Notes under the pieces: generated by a model
The model's input: only the letters and a program-made list of their open reading frames with translations
Database searches by the model: none
Told to the model about the DNA's origin: nothing
Shown here: positions 33,205 to 44,432 of the stretch, piece by piece
How the letters are laid out: every line of letters begins with the position of its first letter
Numbering within the stretch: position 1 is the first letter of the stretch
From: Colletotrichum lupini
Taxonomy: Eukaryota > Ascomycota > Sordariomycetes > Glomerellales > Glomerellaceae
Reading direction: 5' to 3'
DNA: 64,000 nt
NCBI RefSeq assembly: GCF_023278565.1
Contig: NC_064673.1
Location: 3,038,001-3,102,000 of the forward strand
Position numbers and translations under genes: made by a program

Positions 33205-35881
33205 ATGGAGTCGTCTAACACTCAACGACGTATCACGAAACGATCATCTTACGCGTGCGTTACATCGAGTCCCCCTCACTACTCATGAGGCATGGCCTTA
33301 CTGATAGGTCATTACCAGCTGCTCGCGATGTCGGAGGCAAAAGATCAAGTGCTCAGGCCTTCACCCGTGCAACAATTGCACGCAGAGGCGGTTGACATGT
33401 ATCTTTGACGAGCGGGACAACAAGGTTATGGTAACGCAGGGGTGAGTAGTGACTTAATGCAATAGTCGACACACTCTCGATTAGGTTGCACTTCTCTGAC
33501 ATGGTATTTCTGTCACAGATATCTATCCGAGTTGCAACAAAAAGTGGCACAGTTGGAGCGCGCTCAAGCAAGGGCATTAGTGGAGGAAAGCTTGAGGCAT
33601 GCCGATGGCGACGATGATGCCGTCGCGTGTCGTGAAGGTACAGTCTCCTGGCTGAGTGTGAGTCAAGCTCATGCTCATTCAGCTAGATGATCCAAATAAC
33701 CCGTCACGCTTCGATGAGCGCAGACGAAGTTATCACACGCCAGACGGGACAGGCGGAAACTCACCACCTGGAGATGGAGATGGCCCAGACTTGACAAACC
33801 CTCTGACTGCAACGCCATCTCGATTCTGCATGTCTGAGTCTAATGGACAACCGTGTGAGTTCTTCACTCTAGTAACTGCACCTTACAACACATAACTCAT
33901 CCAAGCCTAGACTTCCTTGGCTCTTCTTCAAACTGGTCCTTTTCCCGTCAAGTCCTAAGCGTCACACACGAACACGTCTGCCAATCTCCTCTTCCAACAA
34001 ACAGCCTCCTTTTCGACGGCTTCGCCTACGACCTCGGCTGGGACGGCTCCAGAACGACGCAGATGCTGGACAACAGACTCATACCGAGTCACGACTATGC
34101 CATCTTCCTCATCAATGCCGTCAAGTTTCACTGCGGGCAAATGTTCCATCTCTTTGAGGAGGAAGAGTTCATGTTCCACATGCAGACGTTTTACGGCAAG
34201 TCCTCAACGGACCGGGCAGAGAAGAATAGCCTCTGGTACATCCACTTCCTCGTGATTTTGGCTTTTGGTAAGAGCCTCATCCAGAGAAAAACGCATGGGA
34301 ACAACAGACCGGCCGGGGCAGATTTCTTCGTGCGGGCGTTGCAGCTTCTTCCTGATGTGACGGCGCTCTGTAAGGAGCCTATCATGTCTACGGAGATTCT
34401 ATGCTCGATGGCGTGGTATTATCAAGCGCTGGACTTTCGACATGCTGCGCACAACTTTGTGAGTTCTATGATATCAAGACACGTAAAGTTGATAATCACG
34501 CTCGAGACTAATCAGAGTCAAACAGATTGGGCAAGCCAAAAGCGTGGCAATGAACCATGGGATGCACACAGATATGCCAATAATGGACTTGGGTCCAGGC
34601 CTAGTCCAACGATGTCGCAAGATCTGGTGGACAGTCTACGTTCTCGACCGGCAGATGACTTCTCTTATGGGGTTGCCTCAGTCGACTCTGGACGAGGGCG
34701 TCTTTTGCCAGCTCCCATCCTATCCGGGTTCTGTTCACCGCACCACCGCACTGAGCATGCAGATCAAGTTTGCTCGAATCATTGCGGAGATAAGTAGCAG
34801 TACGTCCAAGCCTTTCGTAACATACTTTATCTTCATCTTTTGAGGTTCCAAATGCTAATTGCTTGTCTCCCCACATCTAGCCGTCTACGGCGCGAAAGGC
34901 CGCCTAAACAAGAAATTTGTTCTGAGCACAAAGGCGGTGCTGCAAAGCATCGTTGCTGTGGCCGATGAGCTGCGTACTTCATTTCCCCTATTTGCCGATG
35001 AGCGTTTCGACGGCATTTCGAGACTTTCTGCCCACCTGCATCTCCTATACTACCAGGTAAGCAATTTCGTGTCGGCACTTTTTAGATTTGACTTTTGAGT
35101 TTTGTGCTAATTTTATGGTTAAGTGCATCATTCTGGCGACCCGACCTCTTCTCTTATGCTGTCTGATCAAGAGATTCGACTCTCCACTTGAGGCCGACTC
35201 GTTGATGGCATCGCCAAAAGTTCGGAATCCGCTTCAGATGTGCGCCGAGTCCGGGATCCAGATTCTAAACATCCTCGACCGTCTGAGAGCGCAGGGACTC
35301 CTCGGTCAGTATTATCAGGCAGCTCCAGTCGAGTAATCACTCTAATGCCTGGTTTAGAAACGTTCCTTCCGCTAGATCTAGACTCGCTCTTCGTATCGAC
35401 AGTCGCCCTGCTCGTCGCCCGCGGGGTCGACTCGCGTCTGATAGAGAGCCAAGTCCCCTGGCTCGATAAATCGCACGCCATCATCGAAGAAATGGTAGCC
35501 AGCGGCAACCTCATCGCCGAGTTCAGGAAGAACGAGATGCAGAAACTGGAGGAGATGCTCCTCGAGTTCGACGTCACCCGACCGAGGCTATTAGCCGACT
35601 CGACAACCATTGTCGCACAGCAGCAGCAACAGTCAGTACCACTACCAGACTGGCAACAACCGACAGACGCACCAGCCTCTCTCCCACCGGCCCTTCTGCC
35701 GGCGGAGACGGGATTGCCACTGAGTCAAGAGACAATGCTGCCGGCGTACAGAGAGTTGAGCAAAGACAGCAGTAGTCAGGCAGAGGACTTGACGACGCAG
35801 CAAATTATAGACGTCGTTAATTCAATAGAGTGGGAAGACAATGAGTGGATGTCATTCACAATGGTCCAGGATGAAGCATGA
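33205..35881 (+). CDS. Zn2Cys6 fungal transcription factor with MHR domain
   Basis: Nine exons: 33205-33254, 33319-33441, 33519-33637, 33687-33854, 33911-34458, 34526-34799, 34881-35056, 35124-35304 and 35358-35881. Phases sum to 721 codons, i.e. 720 residues. The N-terminus carries the binuclear cluster CX2CX6CX5CX2CX6C at residues 18-44 (CSRCRRQKIKCSGLHPCNNC...C), made by joining exons 1 and 2. A linker coiled coil follows (YLSELQQKVAQLERAQARAL), then the fungal-specific transcription factor domain (Fungal_trans type) with LVILAFGKSL, ADFFVRALQLLPD, ILCSMAWYYQALDFRHAAHNF and CRKIWWTVYVLDRQMTSLMGLP. The C-terminus has a short Gln run and an acidic end (IEWEDNEW) that may activate. It should be a nuclear DNA-binding regulator; the target genes are unknown. 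No stop or frameshift interrupts it. The acceptor of exon 4 (AGCTAG) is the least certain splice site. Confidence 0.88.
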
Positions 35882-36438
35882 AGTTGTGGGTCTCTTTGGG
35901 CGTTGTCGTTTGTAAGAAGAATGCACCCTTAATTCATTCCCTTTAAAAGTTAATTTTATATCTCCTGAGTCGATTAATATCGGCAACACCGACTTCGGTG
36001 TGGTGAAACATCCCACATAAGCCAGAAAACCTTATACTTTGACAATCAGCCAAGTTGAAAGAAGCAAGACTTTTACCATAGCAACTCTAGGTTGACAATT
36101 TGCATTGTTCCTCTTTAGGCCATTCGCAACCGCGGCGCCAAGTTATCAGATAATCAACAGAACTTACACCCCAGACTGGTTAGTGGAGCTACGTTGCAAC
36201 CAACATCCTCGCGACCGATCGACCCAAACAGTACATACGGAGTACGCAACTCGGGTTCAGTCCCGATCTAAACTCGCTACCCCAGCAATGAACTAATTGC
36301 AATTCAAACGGGGACGTTAAGGCTCCACGAATGGAAGGGGAGAGACGGAAGACAAGCACTAATATACCCTCGACTTGATTCCCGTATCCGCACTCGCAAA
36401 GTAAAGACTAGCCGCCCCGCTCACGTACATGGACATTT
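35882..36438. other. Intergenic between the regulator and Copia-2
   Basis: No gene is seen. A 16 nt inverted repeat ACACCGACTTCGGTGT near 35988-36003 could form a short hairpin. Composition is normal until the LTR start at 36439, showing that RIP did not spread leftward. Confidence 0.5.
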
Positions 36439-36615
36439 TGTCACGTAACAGGGATAGTAATCGCACCTCACAAAGTGCCCGTCACGTGCTAAATCACGTG
36501 TCTATCTTAAATATCGTATATATAGACCTTTTCTTTTTATCTATTTCTACTTTAATAATTAAGCCACTTTTACTATACTCCGTATACCTATTACTACGTA
36601 CTATAACTTATAATA
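36439..36615 (+). repeat. Copia-2 left LTR
   Basis: Starts TGTCACGTAACAGGGATAG and ends TATAACTTATAATA (RIP form of CATAACTCGTGACA). It aligns to 43879-44055 without gaps that I can see. AATCACGTGTCTATCTTA in the middle is intact in both copies. Confidence 0.9.
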
Positions 36616-39600
36616 ATTATAAACTTAGCTCTTAATTAAGACCCTATATTATAATAACGCACTTATTAATATAATTCTTACGATCTTTTTAAAATAACCG
36701 ACTTACTTATACCTACTTTAGCCTAAGCTAAACTAACTAGCTATAATAGTTAAATTAAATAGTTTAACGTACTTTATATTATAAATAAGGGCGTTAGGGT
36801 TTAAAAGTACGTCGACCTAAACGCTCTAGATTCTAATATATTCCTTAACCCCTTTATAACGCTTATTTTACTCTTAGAATTTAGATAATTAGTTATAACT
36901 TATAATAAAAAAAAACTACGAGCTTATTAAGCTTATTATAAAGCGTTTAAGAATAACTAAAGAAACTAAGAAATCCTTTATTAATAGCTTCTAAATATAA
37001 TTCTTAATACGAACTTTTTAACTTTTTTAAGTACGAGTAACCTATAGAACTAAGCTAAGTTTCTTTTTATAAAGCTAGTTATACTACTTATTTTACGTAA
37101 ATAAATCTATCCCTATATTATACTTATAAAAAAGATCTATATACTTAAGAGTATTTAAAAATAATAAGAGCTCGACGCTAAATATAAATAACTTATAGCT
37201 TATAAATATAATACTATTAATACGCATATTAAAATCCTTACTTAGTAATTAATAAAATTAGTTAACGCTATATTATATAAATACGTATTCTAAAAAACTA
37301 TTAAAAACGGCGCTAAGTTTAGTATATAGCAAATCGTTAAATATCTAAAATAAGAATTTATACCCCCTAAATTAGTAATAAAAAATACGGTTCGAAAAGA
37401 ATATTAATAAGCCCTTAATAAAGCGAGGACTAAAATTAATTCCTAACGCTAATTTAAAAAGTAATAGTTTACTTACTTCCGAGCTAAAACGTATAATATT
37501 TTAAAAATTAATAAAAAAATCGCCGTACTTAACTTCTTAATTATAATTAAGTCTAGACTTAACCCTATATAGGGCTAATATATATATAAGACCTTTAATA
37601 AATCAATAGCCTTTAAAACGCACACGAGGACCCTCGAGGAGATTACGTATATATTTAGCTTAATAACTTAGGACGTATATACTAAATAACTTTTAGGTTA
37701 AGAAAAAGCTTACTCTACTTTTACTAAACGCTCTAACTTAGTTAATAACATAAATAATAAGAGTAACGTTATATACCCTTATAATTACGCATATTTATAG
37801 CGCCCTATAGCATATTAAAAATTAAAATAAGTATTTATAAGCTAAAACGCTAGTAAGTTATTAATATAAATACTAAGGAGCTATATAAAAAAAGTCCTCG
37901 CTATTATTAAATTAAATAAGTAGAAATTATTTTATAATAAGCTTAAGAAAGCTAGTTAGCTAAGGAATAATAAAACTTTTAAAAAACCTAAGTTTTTAAA
38001 AAGATCCTCTAATTAACTTATAGCGAGCTTATTAATAAACTAGGACGAGGGCTACGTAATTACTATACTTATAAAGAGTTAGGACTTAAAAATAAACGTA
38101 ATTTTTAATACCCCTATAAGTAGCGCTTACCCCCTTTCTTAGAGCATAGTAATAAATAATTATAAAGTAATATATTTAGTTAATAATAAGAGCTTATTTA
38201 AACCCGAGAGTTACGTATTATTAAATAATAAAGATTATATTAAATTAGGAACTATTATACTACTTATTACTATACGCGGTACTTATATTATAAAGGGCAT
38301 CCTAAACGGACCTAAAGAAAAGGGAACTTATAATTTAAAGCTCTAAAACGTTGCTTATATCGAGGGATTTTATATTAATATAATTTTAAAAACTCTATTA
38401 AATAGAAGCGCACTTTAGTACTACGGTCTAAATTATACTTTATAATAAGGAACGCTTTATAAGAGCACTATTAAAAAATAGCTTATTTAAAAAAATAATC
38501 TAATCTTTTTTAAATATAAGCTCCTCTAATTTTATCCTTTTTTCGCAAACTTTAAGTATATCCTATAGAGCCTAGCTAGTATTATATTACTAATTAGCTA
38601 TAGAAAATTCCGTTACTTATATTAACGTACCTATAAGAGGTTTAATAGCGCGCTCTTTTAGTACTTTAAAATAAGTTATTTCGGACCTAATACTCTTCGT
38701 TAATTATTATATAAAACTCGAGGTATACGTATTAAACCTCTATTATAAGTTAAGTATAAAGTATATATATTATTTAAAGCTAAAATAGTAATTTTAAGAG
38801 GACTACTTTTAAAAAGAGCCTTACGGCTATAGTACTATATATACTAAGATCTCTTTTATTTCGAACTATTTCTTAATAAACGATAATATATATTTATAGC
38901 TTTTAATAAATATAATAAGTAGCTTAGGGGGTTCTTTTTAAAAATAAAAATAAAAAAAGAAGTACTTTTCGTACTATAGAGCCTCGAAGTAGCGATTTAT
39001 TATTAAAAAAGGATTTTAATTTACTTTTTTAAAAATAATAATAAGACCGCTTTCCTAACTATAAACGTTAGACGCGTATATAAAACGTAATATAATAAAC
39101 TAAGAATTAAAATAAAACTTCTACCTCTATATATAAAAGAACCTATAAATAACGCTAAAAAAATAAGTTAACTCGTAATTACTAAAGCTTATAAAATATA
39201 CCTTTTTACGAACTTCCCTACGAATTTATAAGACAAAATAGTATTAGTAATAATTTTTATTTATAATATTACCCCACAAGAGGCTAATAAAGGAGATTTA
39301 TTTATTATAATAAAAATTAATTAGTAAAAGCAGTATTAACGCTAGTAATAAATAAGTTACTAAGTACGGGATTCTAAACTAATTACCCCGTATTTTAGTA
39401 GCCTCTACGTATATAGCTACTAAGTATACCCTCTTTATAAGGATTATAAGAGGGGTATATATTAAAAAGAGTTTAAAATACTTCCCTATAAGTATATAAA
39501 ATACTTAGTTAAATATATATTAGAAATATATAACCTATATAGGGTCTAGGTACTTACGCTTAAGTAAGTATTTATTACGAAGAATATTAAATTTAATAAA

Positions 39601-42600
39601 AAAGTCTTTTATAATCCTATATACGAGGAATAAGCTATCGTAAGTAAATAAGTAAATTTAGTAATCTAAGAGATATAAAAACTCTTTAATATTAATAATA
39701 AGTTAGTTCGAATACTTAGAGAAATAAATCTAGACTTTAGAAATACTAATACTTAAAATAACTCTATAGTTAAGGATAGTATTATTATTAGATTTTTAAC
39801 TATTTAAGACGCTAAATAACTAATAAACGTACTTTAGGGTATAGTAAATAAGGCTAAAGAGGCTAATATAATCTTATTATTCTTATTAACCCCTAAGATA
39901 ACCCCCTTACGTAAGCTCGGGAGTAGAAGTAAAAAAAGGGATATAATAACTAGGTTATAAACGGCTCTACGTAGTCTATAGTCCTCCTTACGAACGCTTA
40001 TATATATTATAGAGGTTCTTAAGCCTTTAATTCCTAACGGCTCTTAATAAAACGCTAAAGTACGTAGTAAACGAGGTACTAATTATAAAAAAGTAATTCT
40101 TAACGCTAAAATCGACGTTAATAAGGAACCCTTATAATAAACCTTTACTATTATATAAAAATAGAGCTTATAAAAACTACCTTATTAAGTACTAAGTAAA
40201 GCTCCGTTAGGTCCTAAACGTTTAAACTAGGCCCGTAAATTTCTATAACGCTTTAATAATAATTTTTTTATAACGCTCTTATATTTAAATATAAGAAATA
40301 GCGATTATTATAACTGTCTCTAAGACTACTTTTTCTCTACTTTTATACTTAATTAGTAAAAAGCTATAAAAAAAAGTAATATAGGATATATAATACTTTA
40401 TTAAGTAATAAAAAGAGTAGTTTATAAGACCTATTTAGAGCGCTCTAGAGGAGTTTAGAAACTATAACTTATTAAAGTTAACTTCTAAAGCCTACTAAAG
40501 AAGTTTAGTAATATTAAATATTTCCTACCGTAACTATAAAAGTTACTTAGGGATACTATAAATATAAAAATAAAAAAGCTAAGGAATATTAATATATAAA
40601 AAGAGGTCGATTATAATCCTAAATAAGGGATCCTACTTTTATTAAAATAAGTATATATTTATAAATACGACGTTAATAACGAGGTTAGTAAAGTAAAAGT
40701 ATATATATATATAAGGGGGGATATATAACTACTTAACCCCTTATAAAATACGTACGTTTTAACGCTTACCGCAAAGGCTTTTAAGCTTATAATAGTAATA
40801 ACTACCTAATTTAACCTTAAAATAAACTAATATAATACTATTAACGCATTCCTTAACGCGCCTCTTAAAAATAAAAAGCTAGTAATTATTAAACTCTTAG
40901 AAAAATATAAGGTTATTAATAAAATAAATAAACTCTAACGCGCTCTATATAGCCTCCGAGACTTACTAATTCTCTAATTTTAAACTTTTACCTCTATACT
41001 CCGTAATATAAATATAATATATAACTACGAGGAGATCTATATTTACTAAACCGTAAATAAAAAGGTAATATTAGTATTCTGTATTAATAACTTTATTATT
41101 TTATATTATTAAGACGACTAAAAGGCGGCTTAGGGGATCGTTAATAGTATAAAAGAATATATTAACCTTAAAGAGAATAGACCGATTAATTACTTCCTTA
41201 GAGTACGGATTTTACGAAATTATATTACTTATAAGGTTTACCTTATTTATAATATATATATCGAGCGAGTTACTAAGCGCTTCGACTTTATAAATTTATT
41301 ATATCTAACTACCCCTCTTCTTTAAAAAGAGTTTAAACTAAACGAGGGGTAAGTAATAAAAGAGGAAATAAAAAGCTACTAAAAGAAGGTTAAGAATATA
41401 CTTTATATAACTATTATAATTAAACTAAACGTCGCTTTTACTTACTTATAATTATTACGGTTCTTAACTAACCTAATCGTAACTTATATTAAAATAATTA
41501 ACTACTATATTTAATATTTCTATATAACGAGATATTTTATACTTTATTATAGTAATATACTAAGTACGTAATTATTACTTCTAACTAGAAATACTAACTT
41601 TATAAATAACGAAGTAATATAACGATTATCTTAGGGATATATAATATTCCTTTTTAATAGCTTAATTTAATAAAAATTAATACGCTAAGCAATAGTTACG
41701 ATATTAACTACTAAAACTAAGCTTTTTTACCTTAAAAAAACCGCAAAAGAGACCATAGCTCTAAAGCGCCTTTTTAAAAATATAACCCTTAACCTAAGAG
41801 AAGTATAGTTAGTTAACTACGATAATTAGTAAATAATTCGACTCGTCGTAAGAGAAAAAAAAAGAATAGCTACTTAACTTCGCTATATTAATATATAGAA
41901 TATATAGCTAAAATAAGAGCACGCTAAAAGTAGCTTTAAAGTTATTTATATATTAATAAAAGATATATTAATAAATAGACTTATTAAAAACCTTTTACGA
42001 GCTAAGTTTAAATATTTTTATATACTTTTTAACCTCTATAATACGTAAGAAGCTATTATAAATAACTAAAATAATTAAAAATAATTAATTTAGGCTATGC
42101 TTAAAAAAACTTAATACCTAAAAATAAATAATAAATAGAACCTAGAGTGCGGCCCGGAGGCCTAAAATAAATAAAATAAAAACCTCTTATAGCCCAAAAG
42201 CCTAAATTTTTAAAATAACCTTACCCCGCAGGGTATATATATATAAAAATAAAACCCGGGCTTATACTTACTATTTAAACTCTTAGTTTATAAAATACGT
42301 AATTACTAAGAGTATAGTATTAATAAAGAAGAGGGTTAATATATATACTAAGAAACGTATTTTATATGCTTTAAAATTTATAAAACTAAGAGTAATAGGG
42401 GTAATAAGGGGCGCAGGAGCTAGAATAACCGTTAAGTTAATAACTTAGAGTATAAAAGCGGGTAGTATAATAAGAAGTTAGTTATAAATAATTATAATAA
42501 GTATAAGAGAGGACCGGGGGCGCGCGTTAAAAAAGTCCTTTATATAAAAACTAATATAGTTTTTATATATCCTTTAGTTATTATATATTTAGCGGATAAT

Positions 42601-43878
42601 ATTACAAAGCTTAATAATATCTTACTAAAACTATAATTAGAAATACACTTTTTAATAATAAAAAAAGATAATATACTTATAAAAAAGGGAGTACTATTTA
42701 TAATAGCCTTAATAAGGGCCTAGGCTATTAATTATAAAATAACTAATATATTAATATACCCTTTAGCTAAATAGCTATTAAAATAATACGTATACCGGTT
42801 ATTACTTTTTATAAAATAACGATTATTATCCTTAATATTAATATATTAGAGGGCTATTTTAAAATAGAGTAAGTATTAGATCTCCCGTTCCTTAAGAGCC
42901 TCTTTTTTAAGCTTCTTAAGGACTAAGCATATGTTAAATAGGCCTAGAATAATAAAAAGAACTATACTTATTACGGGGGGTACTTTAGCTTTTTAGCGTT
43001 TTTTTTTATTTTTTATTATTTTTTTAAAAAAAGCTAGTTTTACGTTTTTTAAACCCTAGAATAATATTAAATATAAACTCTTAAAATAATAAATATACGA
43101 TATACCCTTTTTAAAGGGCTTATTATTTAAACTAATCTTATTTTTATTTTTAAACTCTAAGGGGGGGATAAGTAAAAGCTTATTAAAGCTCTTATTATTA
43201 TTATTTATTTTATTATTACCCTTATTATAGCTACTAAAAAGAGCCTCGAACTTAATAAAGTCTTTAGTATTTTAATTAATAGCTTTTATATCCTCTTAGT
43301 TAAAAAGAAAGAGCTTAGTAGCCGGGCTTTAATAAGTAAATAAGAGGTCGTAGGGGGGGGTAATAACTTAAAGGGGCTCGTTAATATTATTACTTATTTA
43401 AATTCTTAATAAACTATATAACGTATATATAAAAAATATAATAAAAATTATATAAAACTTATTATTATTTTTAAATATATTAAATATTTATATTTAAAAT
43501 AAAATTAATAAACGATTTAATAATATAAGCGTACGTATATAATAAACGGGGGTACTTATAATAATTATAAGAAGTTAAAAAAAAAAGAAAAATAATAGCT
43601 AAGTAATACTATAAGAATTTAAATATATATAAGGCGGCTAAGTAGCCTCGCCCTTAGTAATTTATATACTAAAAGTAGTAAAATACGTACTATTCTAAGT
43701 TAGGATTCTATTTATTTTAAATAAAGGGATATATTAATAATAAACGTAGTTTAAAAGATGCATATCCCTTATACTTAATTTTCCTTTATTTATATTTAAT
43801 TAAATTAGGCCTTTATAAAGGTATTTAGAGATTCTATTTTAAATATAATAGCTCCCTAGCGGTAGTAATTAGGGGGTA
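36616..43878 (+). pseudogene. Copia-2 interior: gag-pol remains and 1.9 kb of unassigned 3' sequence
   Basis: The primer binding site ATTATAAACTTAGCTCT follows the LTR. The copia reverse transcriptase and RNase H motifs lie between 40900 and 42000. The region 36640-40800 must hold gag, protease and integrase, but only a scattered pattern remains. From about 42050 to 43878 the pol reading has ended; this tail is unusually long for a copia element and may contain a separate insertion or an extra gene. Before the right LTR AGGGGGTA is the polypurine tract. Confidence 0.7.
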
Positions 43879-44055
43879 TATTACGTAATAAAGATAGTAA
43901 TCGTACTTTATAAAGTGCTCGTTACGTACTAAATCACGTGTCTATCTTAGATATCGTATATATAAACCTTTTCCTTTTATCTATTTCCACTTTAATAGTT
44001 AAGCCACTTTTACCACACTCCGTATGCCCATTACTGCGTGCCATAACTCGTGACA
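43879..44055 (+). repeat. Copia-2 right LTR
   Basis: The second LTR copy is less mutated near its outer end (CCGTATGCCCATTACTGCGTGCC against CCGTATACCTATTACTACGTACT in the left copy). GC content returns to normal directly after 44055. Confidence 0.9.
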
Positions 44056-44432
44056 TATTTACATCCGGCAACCCCTCCATCTCGCCAGATTGCAGAGAAC
44101 AGCAACCGGACCTGTCGATCATTGGGTAATAGCCGACAAGGCGCGCAAGGTCAGACGATGCGACCGAATGTCAGAGCGTCCTGGCTCGTATCAATGGTTC
44201 CCGAGCTTCTACAATGGGTGACGGGCTCCAGATCGCATGAAACCATGGGGAAATTAGCGGTCCATGACGCAGATCAGTACAGGAAATGCTACCTCACTGA
44301 TGATGGAGGCATTTCGTAGTGCCCATACGGAGTACTCAGTGATAAATAGAATGCGCCTCCCGCCTTGGCTAGAATAAGCATCAGCCATCGTTGTGATCGA
44401 TCAAATCGAAACGGTCAGCCACATCATTCACG
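44056..44432 (+). promoter_or_regulatory. Short upstream region of the DUF5695-like gene
   Basis: Only 377 bp separate the Copia-2 LTR from the start codon at 44433. GATAAATA at about 44340-44347 is TATA-like and about 90 bp before the ATG. The retrotransposon thus sits in or directly upstream of the promoter, and heterochromatin linked to RIP-mutated DNA might affect expression. This effect is an inference. Confidence 0.4.

Larger units (their letters stand above)
36439..44055 (+). mobile_element. Ty1/copia-type LTR retrotransposon (Copia-2), RIP-degraded
   Basis: It is 7.6 kb long with 177 bp direct LTRs. LTR termini are TGTCAC and GTGACA (inverted). The flanking pentamers are CATTT (36434-36438) and TATTT (44056-44060), one RIP-type C/T change apart, a 5 bp target duplication. 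Polymerase motifs on the plus strand, read through RIP stops: R-A-L-Y-S-L-R-D-L-L-I-L near 40936-40970 (from RALYGLRDSPILW), F-C-I-N-N-F-I-I-L-Y near 41077-41105 (from the F-F-V-D-D active site) and D-I-L-I-N-R-L-I-K near 41961-41990 (from DMLADGLTK of RNase H). No intact ORF remains. It differs from Copia-1 in LTR sequence. Confidence 0.9.

Noticed and set aside
36177..36270. tRNA-like A box (TGGTTAGTGG) and B box (GGGTTCAGTCCC)
   Set aside because: The T-arm would have a six-base loop and no acceptor stem can be folded.
36429..36635. 68-codon ORF, and the similar ORFs at 43934-44129
   Set aside because: They are translations of the Copia-2 LTRs.
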